Made by a program: the position numbers and the translations under genes
Source of the DNA: UBA2387 sp019454665
GTDB lineage: Bacteria; Armatimonadota; Fimbriimonadia; Fimbriimonadales; Fimbriimonadaceae
Direction of reading: 5' to 3'
Assembly: GCA_045862995.1 (NCBI GenBank)
Contig: BTVX01000010.1
Span: forward strand, 1-64,000
Length of the DNA stretch: 64,000 bases
Part shown: positions 37,291-44,943 of the stretch, one piece after another
Numbering within the stretch: position 1 is the stretch's first letter
Layout: each line of letters starts with the position of its first letter
The notes under the pieces: model-generated
The model's database searches: none
The model's input: the letters and a program-made list of their open reading frames with translations, nothing else
Told to the model about the DNA's origin: nothing

Positions 37291-38094
37291 ATGATCGTCC
37301 ATATGGCTGTTGCCCTGGTGGCGCAAAGCGGAATCGTCGTGTTTGGTGGTCTTGCCGTCGGCTTGAGCGATCAAGGCCAGTGGCGGTCTATGGACAGCCT
37401 GCTCTCCAAATCCTGGCCCAAGCCGAGTGTGGCGTCGGCGACCGTGGCGCGGCTCACCAATGCCGGTGGGTTTGTTTTGGGCCAGCGCGGCGATGCCAAA
37501 CCCTTCAAGGGCAGCCTCAAGTTCCAGGGCGAAGATGGTGCTCCTGGGGATCGGGGATGGACGCTGGCCGACCGGACGGGCGCCGAGGGCGTCGTATGGT
37601 TCGGCCCGAAGCCGGTTGCGCCCAAAGTCACGTTCGCCAAGACGGACTCGCCCACCTACGTCGCCGCCGTGAAGACGTTCCTCCAAGGCAAGGGCTTCAA
37701 GAACCCCAAGCCCCACATCCAGACGATCGCGTTGGTGGACCTTGACGCAAACGGCACCCAAGAGGCCCTCATTTTCGCCTCCAGCCTGCCCGAGGACCAG
37801 ATTCACAACGCCTTCGCGGGGAACATGAGCAACCCGCGGCCGAACGACTACAGCGTTTGGCTCATCCGCCACGTGGTCGGGAAGAATGTCAAGACCATCA
37901 CGGCCTACTTCTCCGACGGCAAGAAGAATGGCCTCGAAGGACACACCCGTTTCGCGGGTCTATGGGACCTCGATGGGAAGCCGGGAGTCGAGATTCTGAC
38001 CGAGTGGAACGGCTACGAGGGCTGGTCGGGCTCGGTGCGTTCCTTCTCGAAGGGCCGCCTCACGCTCTTGGCCGAAGCGGGCGACGGCGTGTAG
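37291..38094 (+). CDS. Exported hypothetical protein
   Basis: A 267-residue protein. The N-terminus (MIVHMAVALVAQSGIVVFGG) is hydrophobic and may be a signal peptide. The mature part contains ALVDLDANGTQEALIF and FAGLWDLDGKPGVEILTEW, two Asp-rich blades reminiscent of FG-GAP/VCBS-like repeats, so a beta-propeller fragment or calcium-binding surface protein is possible. The ATG at 37291 was chosen because GAGGTG lies 7 nt upstream; the ATG at 37285 is too close. It converges with map (9 bp apart). Confidence 0.65.
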   Translation: MIVHMAVALVAQSGIVVFGGLAVGLSDQGQWRSMDSLLSKSWPKPSVASATVARLTNAGGFVLGQRGDAKPFKGSLKFQGEDGAPGDRGWTLADRTGAEGVVWFGPKPVAPKVTFAKTDSPTYVAAVKTFLQGKGFKNPKPHIQTIALVDLDANGTQEALIFASSLPEDQIHNAFAGNMSNPRPNDYSVWLIRHVVGKNVKTITAYFSDGKKNGLEGHTRFAGLWDLDGKPGVEILTEWNGYEGWSGSVRSFSKGRLTLLAEAGDGV

Positions 38095-38103
38095 CCGAGG
38101 TCC

Positions 38104-38874
38104 TCAGGATCTAGCGCTTGCGAGCGTGTCCAGCGTCAGCAGCTCGGGTCCCTCGCGCGTGATGTGCACCGTATGCTCGAAGTGGGCGGAGCGCTTGCCG
38201 TCAGCCGTCACCATCGTCCACTTGTCGGCCAGCGTGACGACCTTGTACGTGCCTTCGTTGACCATGGGTTCGATGCAAATCGTCATGCCGGGCCGCAGCA
38301 GGTCACCCTTGCCCGCCTTCCCAAAGTTGGGCACACTCGGCTCTTCGTGCAGTTCGCGCCCGATGCCGTGGCCGACGAGGTCCCGCACCACCGAGAAGCC
38401 GTTGGACTCGACGTAGCGCTGGACGGCGGCGCCGATGTCGCCCACCCGGTTGCCCACGCGCGCCTTGGCGATTCCCTGCTTCAGCGCCTCTTCCGACACG
38501 CGGAGCAACTTCTGAGCGTCGCGGTCCACCTCGCCCACGGGGTAGGTCCAAGCGGCATCGGCATGGAAGCCGTTTCGGAACACGCCCACATCGAGGTCCA
38601 CGATGTCGCCTTCCTCGAACGGTACATCGTCGGGAATGCCGTGGATGACCACGTTGTTCTTGGAGATGCACATGGCAGCCGGATAGCCGCGGTAGTTTTT
38701 GAACGACGGCGTCCCGCCGTGCGAGGCGATGATCTTCTCGCCAAGAGCGTCCAAGTGTCGAGCCGTCGTTTTGCCGGGGACGATCGCGGCGGCGCACTCG
38801 CGGAGGACTTGGGCGACGATCGCGCCGTTGGCGCGCATGATCTCGATTTCTTCGGGCTTTTTGAGGCGGATCAT
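38104..38874 (-). CDS. map: Methionine aminopeptidase, type I
   Basis: A 256-residue dimetal hydrolase removing the initiator Met from nascent proteins. The five metal ligands fall in DLDVGVFRNGFHADAAWT (two Asp), GHGIGRELHEEP (His), ICIEPMV (Glu) and AHFEHTVHI (Glu). There is no N-terminal zinc finger. Its ATG overlaps the adk stop by 4 bp. This secY-adk-map order is the classical end of the spc operon. Confidence 0.97.
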   Translation of the reverse strand: MIRLKKPEEIEIMRANGAIVAQVLRECAAAIVPGKTTARHLDALGEKIIASHGGTPSFKNYRGYPAAMCISKNNVVIHGIPDDVPFEEGDIVDLDVGVFRNGFHADAAWTYPVGEVDRDAQKLLRVSEEALKQGIAKARVGNRVGDIGAAVQRYVESNGFSVVRDLVGHGIGRELHEEPSVPNFGKAGKGDLLRPGMTICIEPMVNEGTYKVVTLADKWTMVTADGKRSAHFEHTVHITREGPELLTLDTLASARS

Positions 38875-39497
38875 TGATACATGGCGGCGCAGATTTCGGC
38901 GTACACCACTTCAAGGTCGGCCATACCGTCCACGGTCCGCAGTTTGTCGCGCTCGCGGTAATAGTCCACGACGGGCCGGGTGTTCTCGTGGAACACCCGT
39001 AGCCGTTCGCGGATGACGTCGGGCATGTCGTCCGAGCGGGTGATGACCTCGACGCCCGGGGGCGGCGGGTTGAATGCGACATGATAGATCTTGCCGTCGG
39101 TCTTGCCCATGCGACGGCCGCTCAGCCGCTCGACGAGGATTTCGTCGGGGACTTCGATGGCGATGGCCCTGGAAATGCCTTGTCCAGTAGGTTCGAGTTT
39201 GGCATCCAGCGCGATGGCCTGAGCGACCGTGCGCGGGAAACCATCCAGCACGAACCCGCGGTCGTGGGGGTCGTTGGTCTCCAGGTGGCGGGCCATCATG
39301 CCCACGGTCACATCGTCGGGAACCAGTTCGCCCGCATCGATGAACCGCTTGGCCAACGTGCCGAGCTGGGAGCCCGCGTTGATTTCCGCGCGGAACACGT
39401 CGCCAGAGGAGATGTGACGAATGCCTAGACGAGATTTGAGAAGACCCGCCTGCGTCCCTTTGCCGACGCCTGGCGGCCCGATGAGCACCAATCGCAT
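38871..39497 (-). CDS. adk: Adenylate kinase
   Basis: A 208-residue enzyme interconverting ATP+AMP and 2 ADP. The P-loop GPPGVGKGTQ lies at 8-17, the AMP-binding region HISSGDVFR follows, DGFPRT is intact, and the LID (GRRMGKTDGKIYH) lacks the zinc cysteines. Located 8 bp after secY and overlapping map. Confidence 0.97.
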   Translation of the reverse strand: MRLVLIGPPGVGKGTQAGLLKSRLGIRHISSGDVFRAEINAGSQLGTLAKRFIDAGELVPDDVTVGMMARHLETNDPHDRGFVLDGFPRTVAQAIALDAKLEPTGQGISRAIAIEVPDEILVERLSGRRMGKTDGKIYHVAFNPPPPGVEVITRSDDMPDVIRERLRVFHENTRPVVDYYRERDKLRTVDGMADLEVVYAEICAAMYQ

Positions 39498-39505
39498 GAA
39501 GTCAC

Positions 39506-40873
39506 CTACTGACCGTAGCTCTTCATGACGAGATTGGCCTCGATCTGACGCATCGTTTCAAGGGCAACGCTGACCATGATGAGCAGAGACGTACCAAACA
39601 GAACGCTGACGCCGCCGCCTTGGATGTTCACGTTGTAGAACACGCGAGGCACCAAGAACTGCGTGAGCGCGACGAGCGCCAGGAATCCCGCACCGACGAT
39701 GGTGATTCGGGAGATGACGCCGTCGAGAAAGTCCTTGGTCTGCTTGCCCGGACGCACTCCCGGGATGAACGAGCCAGCCCGTTTGAGGTTGTCCGCGATG
39801 TCTTCCACGTTGTACTGTACGGCGGTGTAGAAGTACGTGAAGAAGAAGATCAGAAGCGTGTAGAACAAGGAGCCGGTGACGGCTTTCCAGCCGTTGGCGC
39901 CGGGGTTGAACCACTCGGCGATCTGCATCACGATGTCCTGCGCCGACGAACCCTGAGGCAACAGCAGCGCGATCTGTTGCGGGATGTAGACCAGCGAGAC
40001 GGCGAAGATGATCGGAATGACGCCGACCATGTTCACGGAGAGCGGCAGATAGTTCGGACCGCCGCCAGGCATCATGCGGTTGCCCACCTGACGCCTCATG
40101 TGCTGGATCGGGATGCGCCGCTGAGCGGTCGTGAAGTACACGATCACCCAGGTGACCACCAAGAAGATGACGGTGACGATACCGATCTGGAACCAGTTGA
40201 TCAGGCCGTTCTGCAGGTTCTGGACGATGGGTTGGACCATCGCGGGGAACGAGGCGATGATGCCAGCGAAGATCATGAGCGAAACGCCGTTGCCGATGCC
40301 TTTCTCGCTGATCTGCTCGCCCAGCCAGAGGATGAACATGGCACCGGCGGTCCAGAACAGGACGACCACGAGACGGGTCCACCAGTCCATCGCGATGCCG
40401 CCGCTGGTCATGTAGCTGAGCAAGCCGAAGCCTTGCGCGAAGCAGAGGACGATGGTCAGGTAGCGCGTGCGGCGATTCTGCTGCTTGCGCGCGTGCTCGC
40501 CGCCTTCCTTGAGTTCCTGCTTCCAGTGCGGCAGCGCCGTCTGCAGGATCTGCATGATGATCGAAGCCGTGATATACGGGTTCAGACCGAGCGCGAAGAT
40601 CGAGATGCGCTTGAGGCTCCCACCGCCGAACGTGTCGAGCAGTTGGAAGATCGGCACGTTGGCCAGCCTCGAGATCAGTTCGGCCGTGCTGTGCCCGGGG
40701 ATCGGGACTTGCACGTGGATGCCCACCATGTAGATGGCGAACATCTGCATGACGAACATGATCCGGCCCCGCAGGTCGGGGTCGGCCCAAGCGAGACGCA
40801 TGGTCTCGAACAGGGGCATCTGGAGGCCCTTGGGGTTGGTGCCCGCTCCGATGCCTCCAGGAATCGCGCTCAC
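39506..40873 (-). CDS. secY: Preprotein translocase subunit SecY
   Basis: A 455-residue, ten-helix channel protein of the Sec translocon. Family features are the plug/TM2 region (IFALGLNPYITASIIMQIL), GGIAMDWWTRLVVVLFWTAG and the C-terminal RQIEANLVMKSYGQ. The GTG at 40873 overlaps the rplO stop (GTGA); an internal ATG at the conserved MPLFETMRLAW is the alternative start and gives the usual N-terminus. Confidence 0.96.
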   Translation of the reverse strand: MSAIPGGIGAGTNPKGLQMPLFETMRLAWADPDLRGRIMFVMQMFAIYMVGIHVQVPIPGHSTAELISRLANVPIFQLLDTFGGGSLKRISIFALGLNPYITASIIMQILQTALPHWKQELKEGGEHARKQQNRRTRYLTIVLCFAQGFGLLSYMTSGGIAMDWWTRLVVVLFWTAGAMFILWLGEQISEKGIGNGVSLMIFAGIIASFPAMVQPIVQNLQNGLINWFQIGIVTVIFLVVTWVIVYFTTAQRRIPIQHMRRQVGNRMMPGGGPNYLPLSVNMVGVIPIIFAVSLVYIPQQIALLLPQGSSAQDIVMQIAEWFNPGANGWKAVTGSLFYTLLIFFFTYFYTAVQYNVEDIADNLKRAGSFIPGVRPGKQTKDFLDGVISRITIVGAGFLALVALTQFLVPRVFYNVNIQGGGVSVLFGTSLLIMVSVALETMRQIEANLVMKSYGQ

Positions 40874-41313
40874 AGAGTGACGGCCTCCCCGCCGGCCTTG
40901 GCGATCGCTTCGGCCGCGGACTTGCTGAACTTGTGGGACTTGACGGTCAGCTTCTTGGTGATGGCGCCAAAGCCCAGCACCTTCACACCGTCCTTGATGC
41001 CGGGGATGATGCCCGACGCCAGAAGGCTCTCGGGCGTGACTTCCGCACCGGCCTCGAAGAGCTTGTCCAGATCGTCGAGGTTGACGATGGCGTACTCCTT
41101 GTGGTTGATGTTGCGAAAGCCCTTCTTCACCGGGAGTCGGCGCTGGAGGGGCGTCTGGCCGCCTTCGAAGTTGGGGTGGATCTGCCGGCGCGCCTTCTGG
41201 CCCTTGGTGCCTCGGGCGGCCGTCTTGCCCTTGCCGCTGCCAATGCCTCGGCCGACGCGCTTTTTGCGCCTGTTGCTGCCCTCGTTGGGCTGGATGTTGT
41301 TCAGAAAGGACAT
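40870..41313 (-). CDS. rplO: 50S ribosomal protein L15
   Basis: A 147-residue large-subunit protein. The basic N-terminus (RRKKRVGRGIGSGKGKTAARG) and FEGGQTPLQRRLPV are diagnostic. It lies 4 bp after rpmD and is coupled to secY. Confidence 0.97.
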   Translation of the reverse strand: MSFLNNIQPNEGSNRRKKRVGRGIGSGKGKTAARGTKGQKARRQIHPNFEGGQTPLQRRLPVKKGFRNINHKEYAIVNLDDLDKLFEAGAEVTPESLLASGIIPGIKDGVKVLGFGAITKKLTVKSHKFSKSAAEAIAKAGGEAVTL

Positions 41314-41317
41314 TGGA

Positions 41318-41599
41318 TTATTCCTCGGTTGCCTTGGCCTTGGGCTTGCGCTTCGGCTTGGGCGCCTCGGCTTCCGCCGCCGGTTCGGCGACGGGTGCAG
41401 CGACGGCCTCGACCGGTGCGGCTTCGACGACTTCGACCTTCAGGAGGTGGGCCACCTTGCGGATCATGCCGCGAATGGTCGGATTATCCTCTTGAATGAC
41501 GCTCGAATGGAGTTTCCTGAGTCCAAGGGCCGCCACGGTGGCGCGGTTCTTGGGCGTGTTGCCGTAGGGACTCCCGATCAGTTCAATACGTAGCGGCAT
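41318..41599 (-). CDS. rpmD: 50S ribosomal protein L30 with Ala/Pro/Lys-rich tail
   Basis: A 93-residue protein. The first ~58 residues are ordinary bacterial L30 (IELIGSPYGNTPKNRATVAALGL, HSSVIQEDNPTIRGMI). The last ~35 are an Ala/Pro/Glu stretch ending in a Lys-rich segment (PKPKRKPKAKATEE), absent from the typical ~60-residue protein and probably disordered. Its start lies inside the rpsE 3' end (17-bp overlap). Confidence 0.95.
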   Translation of the reverse strand: MPLRIELIGSPYGNTPKNRATVAALGLRKLHSSVIQEDNPTIRGMIRKVAHLLKVEVVEAAPVEAVAAPVAEPAAEAEAPKPKRKPKAKATEE

Positions 41600-42152
41600 C
41601 GGCTTCCTCCTTGCGGACCTTGGGCAGCCACGGCACGAGCTCGTCCACCTGCAGGCCGCGATCCTCGGCGAGTTTCTCGGGGCTGCGCAGGCTCTTGAAC
41701 GCCTCCATGGTGGCGTAGCACATGTTGACGGCGTTGCGGCTGCCGAGCGACTTGGCCAGCACGTTGTGGACGCCTGCGGCTTCGAGGCAGGCGCGCACCG
41801 CGCCGCCGGCCTTGACGCCCGTACCGGGCGAAGCCGGTCGCAGGATGACCTGCGAGGTCCCGAAGCGCGCGTTCACTTCGTGCGGGATGGTCTCCCCGAC
41901 GCGCTGGATGTTGAACATGTTCTTCCGCGCGGCTTCCTCGGCCTTCCGGATCGCGTCCGGGATGCCTCGGGCCTTGCCGATGCCCATGCCCACGTTGCCT
42001 TTGTTGTCGCCGACCACCACCAGGATGGACCACGAGGCCGTCTTGCCGCCCTTGTGCGTCTTGAACACCTTGTTGGTGCGCACGATTCGGACGTCGAGCT
42101 GGGGTCCTTCTGTGTTTCGGCTTTCTCGCTTTCCGCTCAAACGTAGTTTCAT
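41583..42152 (-). CDS. rpsE: 30S ribosomal protein S5
   Basis: A 189-residue small-subunit protein important for decoding accuracy. The double-stranded-RNA-binding region (GGKTASWSILVVVGDNKGNV) and the C-terminal domain (GGAVRACLEAAGVHNVLAKS) are intact. 4 bp after rplR. Confidence 0.97.
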   Translation of the reverse strand: MKLRLSGKRESRNTEGPQLDVRIVRTNKVFKTHKGGKTASWSILVVVGDNKGNVGMGIGKARGIPDAIRKAEEAARKNMFNIQRVGETIPHEVNARFGTSQVILRPASPGTGVKAGGAVRACLEAAGVHNVLAKSLGSRNAVNMCYATMEAFKSLRSPEKLAEDRGLQVDELVPWLPKVRKEEADAATY

Positions 42153-42156
42153 TGGT

Positions 42157-42507
42157 TCAGAACTCCAGTCCGCCCTGCCTGGCGCCTTCCGCCAAGCTGG
42201 CCACGCGTCCGTGGTATCGGAATCCGCCTCGGTCGAACACGACTTGCTTCACGCCCTTTTCGGCGGCTCGCTTGGCGAGCAGTTCGCCCACCTGTTTCGC
42301 GCCGTCGCGGTTGCCGCTGCCGATTTCCTTGTCTTGGCTGCTGGCAGAGGCGAGGGTCGTGCCCGTCGCGTCGTCAATGATCTGCGCGTAGATGTGCTTC
42401 AGGCTCCGAAACACCGCCAGCCGGGGTCGTTCTCCGGCACCGGACAGGTGCTTCCGGATGCGCTCGTGCCGCACCACGCGAAGTTTGGATCTTGTCTTTG
42501 TCGCCAT
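42157..42507 (-). CDS. rplR: 50S ribosomal protein L18
   Basis: A 116-residue 5S-rRNA-binding protein. It shows RPRLAVFRSLKHIYAQIIDD and the C-terminal VFDRGGFRYHGRVASLAEGA. Normal length. Confidence 0.97.
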   Translation of the reverse strand: MATKTRSKLRVVRHERIRKHLSGAGERPRLAVFRSLKHIYAQIIDDATGTTLASASSQDKEIGSGNRDGAKQVGELLAKRAAEKGVKQVVFDRGGFRYHGRVASLAEGARQGGLEF

Positions 42508-42519
42508 GAAAGTCTTCCT

Positions 42520-43080
42520 TTACTTGCCAGCGGCCCTCTTGCCGGGCTTGAGCTTGATGACCTCGCCTTGGTAGCGGACGCCCTTGCCCTTGTAGGGGTC
42601 GGGCTTTCGCGTCTTGCGAATGTCGGCGGCCACTTGGCCGACCGAGGCCTTGTCGATGCCGGAGACCACGATCTGCTGGATACGGGTTTTGTCTTCAGCC
42701 TTCACCTCGAACGAGATGCCTTCGACGGGCGCCACCTTGACGGGGTGCGAGTAGCCGAGACTCAGGTTGAGGCCCCGGCCCTCGGCAGCCACGCGGTAGC
42801 CGACGCCGATGACTTCGAGCGTCTTCTTGTGGCCTTCGGTCACGCCCACGATGCAGTTGTGGATGAGCGTGCGGGCGAGGCCGTGTTGCGAGCGGTGCCG
42901 GCGGTTGTTGGTCGGGCGTTCGATCGAGAGCGTTCCGTCCTCTTGCTTGAGAGACAGTTCGCGGGCGATCTTGACGTTGAGGGTGCCCTTCGGGCCTTTG
43001 ACCGTCACGTTGCCCAGTTCGTCGCACTGCACTTCGACGTTCTTGGGCACGGCGATGGGTTTGAATCCGATTCTCGACAT
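42520..43080 (-). CDS. rplF: 50S ribosomal protein L6
   Basis: A 186-residue protein from ATG 43080 (MSRIGFKPIAVP). The C-terminal signature RKPDPYKGKGVRYQGE is intact. A longer in-frame start would overlap rpsH and is rejected. Confidence 0.97.
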   Translation of the reverse strand: MSRIGFKPIAVPKNVEVQCDELGNVTVKGPKGTLNVKIARELSLKQEDGTLSIERPTNNRRHRSQHGLARTLIHNCIVGVTEGHKKTLEVIGVGYRVAAEGRGLNLSLGYSHPVKVAPVEGISFEVKAEDKTRIQQIVVSGIDKASVGQVAADIRKTRKPDPYKGKGVRYQGEVIKLKPGKRAAGK

Positions 43081-43087
43081 GGTGTTC

Positions 43088-43483
43088 CTACCAAACCTCG
43101 CAAAGGACTTCGCCGCCGATCCGACGCTTGCGCGCCTCACGGTCGGTCATCACGCCCTGACTGGTCGAGACGATGCGCGTCGCGAGGCCGCTCTTGAGCG
43201 GCTTCATGTCGTCTGCGCCCATATAGACGCGGAGACCGGGCTTGCTCACACGGTGCAGGGTCTGCACCAGGGCTTTCCGGCGCGCATCGTAGCGCAGGTG
43301 GACGCTGATCGTCGGGAAGGCCGTCTCGGTGGTCACTTCGTAACCCTTGATGTAGCCTTCCGCCTGGAGGATTTTGAGAATTTCGACTTTGATCTTGCTG
43401 TGGGGCGCCTTCACGGTGTCCGCATGGCTGCGGTAGCCGTTCCGGATGCGCGTCAGCAGGTCGGCGATGGGGTCGCTGTGCAT
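43088..43483 (-). CDS. rpsH: 30S ribosomal protein S8
   Basis: A 131-residue 16S-rRNA-binding protein. DPIADLLTRIRNGYRSHADT at the N-terminus and STSQGVMTDREARKRRIGGE at the C-terminus are diagnostic. In E. coli S8 represses the spc operon by binding mRNA near the L5 gene, which is absent here. Confidence 0.97.
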   Translation of the reverse strand: MHSDPIADLLTRIRNGYRSHADTVKAPHSKIKVEILKILQAEGYIKGYEVTTETAFPTISVHLRYDARRKALVQTLHRVSKPGLRVYMGADDMKPLKSGLATRIVSTSQGVMTDREARKRRIGGEVLCEVW

Positions 43484-43502
43484 AGGGTGTGCTCCTCGGG
43501 CG

Positions 43503-43688
43503 TTACCAGCTGGACTTGGTCACGCCGGGCAGAAGGCCGCGGTGCGCGTGTTCGCGCAGGCAGACGCGGCAGACGCCGAAGAAACGGATGTAGCCGCGCG
43601 GTCGCCCGCACAGGGAACATCGGTTGTAGGAACGCACCTTGAACTTGGGCTTCCTCTGCTGTTTTTGAATCAGACATTCTTTGGCCAT
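43503..43688 (-). CDS. rpsN: 30S ribosomal protein S14, zinc-binding type
   Basis: A 61-residue type Z S14 with the four zinc cysteines at 24, 27, 40 and 43 (CSLC and CRVC). First gene of the operon: rplE, its usual upstream neighbour, is absent, and a strong promoter lies ~125-155 bp upstream. Confidence 0.97.
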   Translation of the reverse strand: MAKECLIQKQQRKPKFKVRSYNRCSLCGRPRGYIRFFGVCRVCLREHAHRGLLPGVTKSSW

Positions 43689-43811
43689 AGGCAATCGGTC
43701 CCGCCGTTTCCGAATCGGTTCGCGTGTTTCCTTCGTCTGAAACCTCGAAGGTCCGCGCTTCGTTCGTGGCTAGGTTGTGGTTCGCGCGACTCAGAGCCGC
43801 ACGAATCGGAA

Positions 43812-43841
43812 AGCATACCGCACGCCGGGTCGCGGCGTCAA
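43812..43841 (-). promoter_or_regulatory. Sigma70-type promoter of the rpsN-map operon
   Basis: On the minus strand TTGACG (43836-43841) and TATGCT (43812-43817) are separated by 18 bp. It lies ~124 bp upstream of rpsN in the 163-bp gap that otherwise shows nothing. The long leader could hold a ribosomal-protein regulatory site. Confidence 0.7.
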
Positions 43842-43851
43842 TGCGGTGCGC

Positions 43852-44871
43852 CTAGCTCCTCGGCACAAACGCCAGAACCGACGCCAAGGGGCGCGACGGA
43901 GCGTCCACCACCTTCCCGCCCACGTACAACCCGCTGGAGGCGCCCCCATCCAGGTTCATCGCCTCGCGGCAATCGAGCGCGAGCGCCACGGCGGCCAGGT
44001 CCTTCACCGTCGCCGAAGTCGTCCCGACCACCACATCGCCCCGCGAATCCACGCCGACGAAGCTGCGCTTGCCGCTGTTGCGCGTGATCTTGGCCTCGGT
44101 GAACCCCTCGGATTCCGGGCGCACGTCCTCTTTCCCTCCGCGAACCAGCACCGGCCCGCAGCCGATGGCGGTCTGCGCGTTGCGCCAGAACGCGTCGTCC
44201 GCCGATCCGTAGGTCACCGTCTTGACCACGGGATCGCCGACGCGGAACCGATCGGCGAGATACGCCTCGCCTCCCCGGAACACCAACGCTTCTTGGCCCG
44301 GGCGCAACGTGCCCGAGAACCCCTTGCTGGTCACCTTGCCGTTCTCGACGAGGATGGCCGGGGCAAGCGGACGCTCGACCGGAGGGCCGAGGTGCGTGAG
44401 CAATCCCGCATAGTTGGACGTGCTGACCGAGTGGTTGACCCGGTAGGCGTAGAACTTCCGTGCGCTGCCTCGGGGTCCGACGTCGCCGCCGACCTTGATC
44501 GTGAGGCGTTCGAGTCGGACGTTGCCTTGCGCGTCCCACCCCATAACGCCGCCCACGTTGCCCAGGTGGACGAGTTCGCCACCCGAGATGATCGTGTGGT
44601 ACGAATCTGCGGGCTTGGTCGCGTCGTAGGCTTGGAAGAACCCGCCGTTGACGGCCGCCGCCGCGCCCACGCGCCTCGCGATGGCGGCGAAGTCCTCCCG
44701 CTCGCCCATCCGTCCCTTGGCGAGGCCGATCACGGGTCGGAAGTGGCGGATCGGCACGCGGATCAACTGCACCGCAAAGGTCTTGCCAGCGGCCTTGACC
44801 GACACCGATTCGTGCCTGAGCGTTGGAGTCTGGGCAAGCGCAAGGACGGCGAGCAAGACCTGCAACATCAT
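43852..44871 (-). CDS. Phosphodiester glycosidase (NAGPA-domain) family protein, exported
   Basis: A 339-residue protein. The signal peptide is MMLQVLLAVLALAQ. The NAGPA domain shows AAAVNGGFFQAYD, AIGCGPVLVRGGK, RSFVGVDSRGDVVVGT and the C-terminal EAMNLDGGASSGLYVGGK. Relatives cleave GlcNAc-1-phosphodiesters from glycoproteins or cell-wall polymers. GGAGGG lies 6-7 nt before ATG 44871. Divergent from the DNA methyltransferase. Confidence 0.9.
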   Translation of the reverse strand: MMLQVLLAVLALAQTPTLRHESVSVKAAGKTFAVQLIRVPIRHFRPVIGLAKGRMGEREDFAAIARRVGAAAAVNGGFFQAYDATKPADSYHTIISGGELVHLGNVGGVMGWDAQGNVRLERLTIKVGGDVGPRGSARKFYAYRVNHSVSTSNYAGLLTHLGPPVERPLAPAILVENGKVTSKGFSGTLRPGQEALVFRGGEAYLADRFRVGDPVVKTVTYGSADDAFWRNAQTAIGCGPVLVRGGKEDVRPESEGFTEAKITRNSGKRSFVGVDSRGDVVVGTTSATVKDLAAVALALDCREAMNLDGGASSGLYVGGKVVDAPSRPLASVLAFVPRS

Positions 44872-44900
44872 AAAAGACCCTCCGGTTCGAAAAGTAGCGA

Positions 44901-44943
44901 CCGTATTGTACGGTATTCTTTCGAGAATATGGAAGCCGTACGG
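44901..44943. promoter_or_regulatory. Two related palindromes at the methyltransferase start (candidate operators)
   Basis: CCGTA-TTG-TACGG (44901-44913) lies just upstream of a TATTCT -10 box (44914-44919). CCGTACGG (44936-44943) lies in codons 3-5. The shared CCGTA/TACGG half-sites suggest binding by a dimeric regulator, possibly the HTH domain of the methyltransferase itself. Confidence 0.5.

Noticed and set aside
44881..44895. GGTTCGAAA as a tRNA T-loop
   Set aside because: No matching acceptor or anticodon arms within tRNA distance; it is part of a divergent promoter region.
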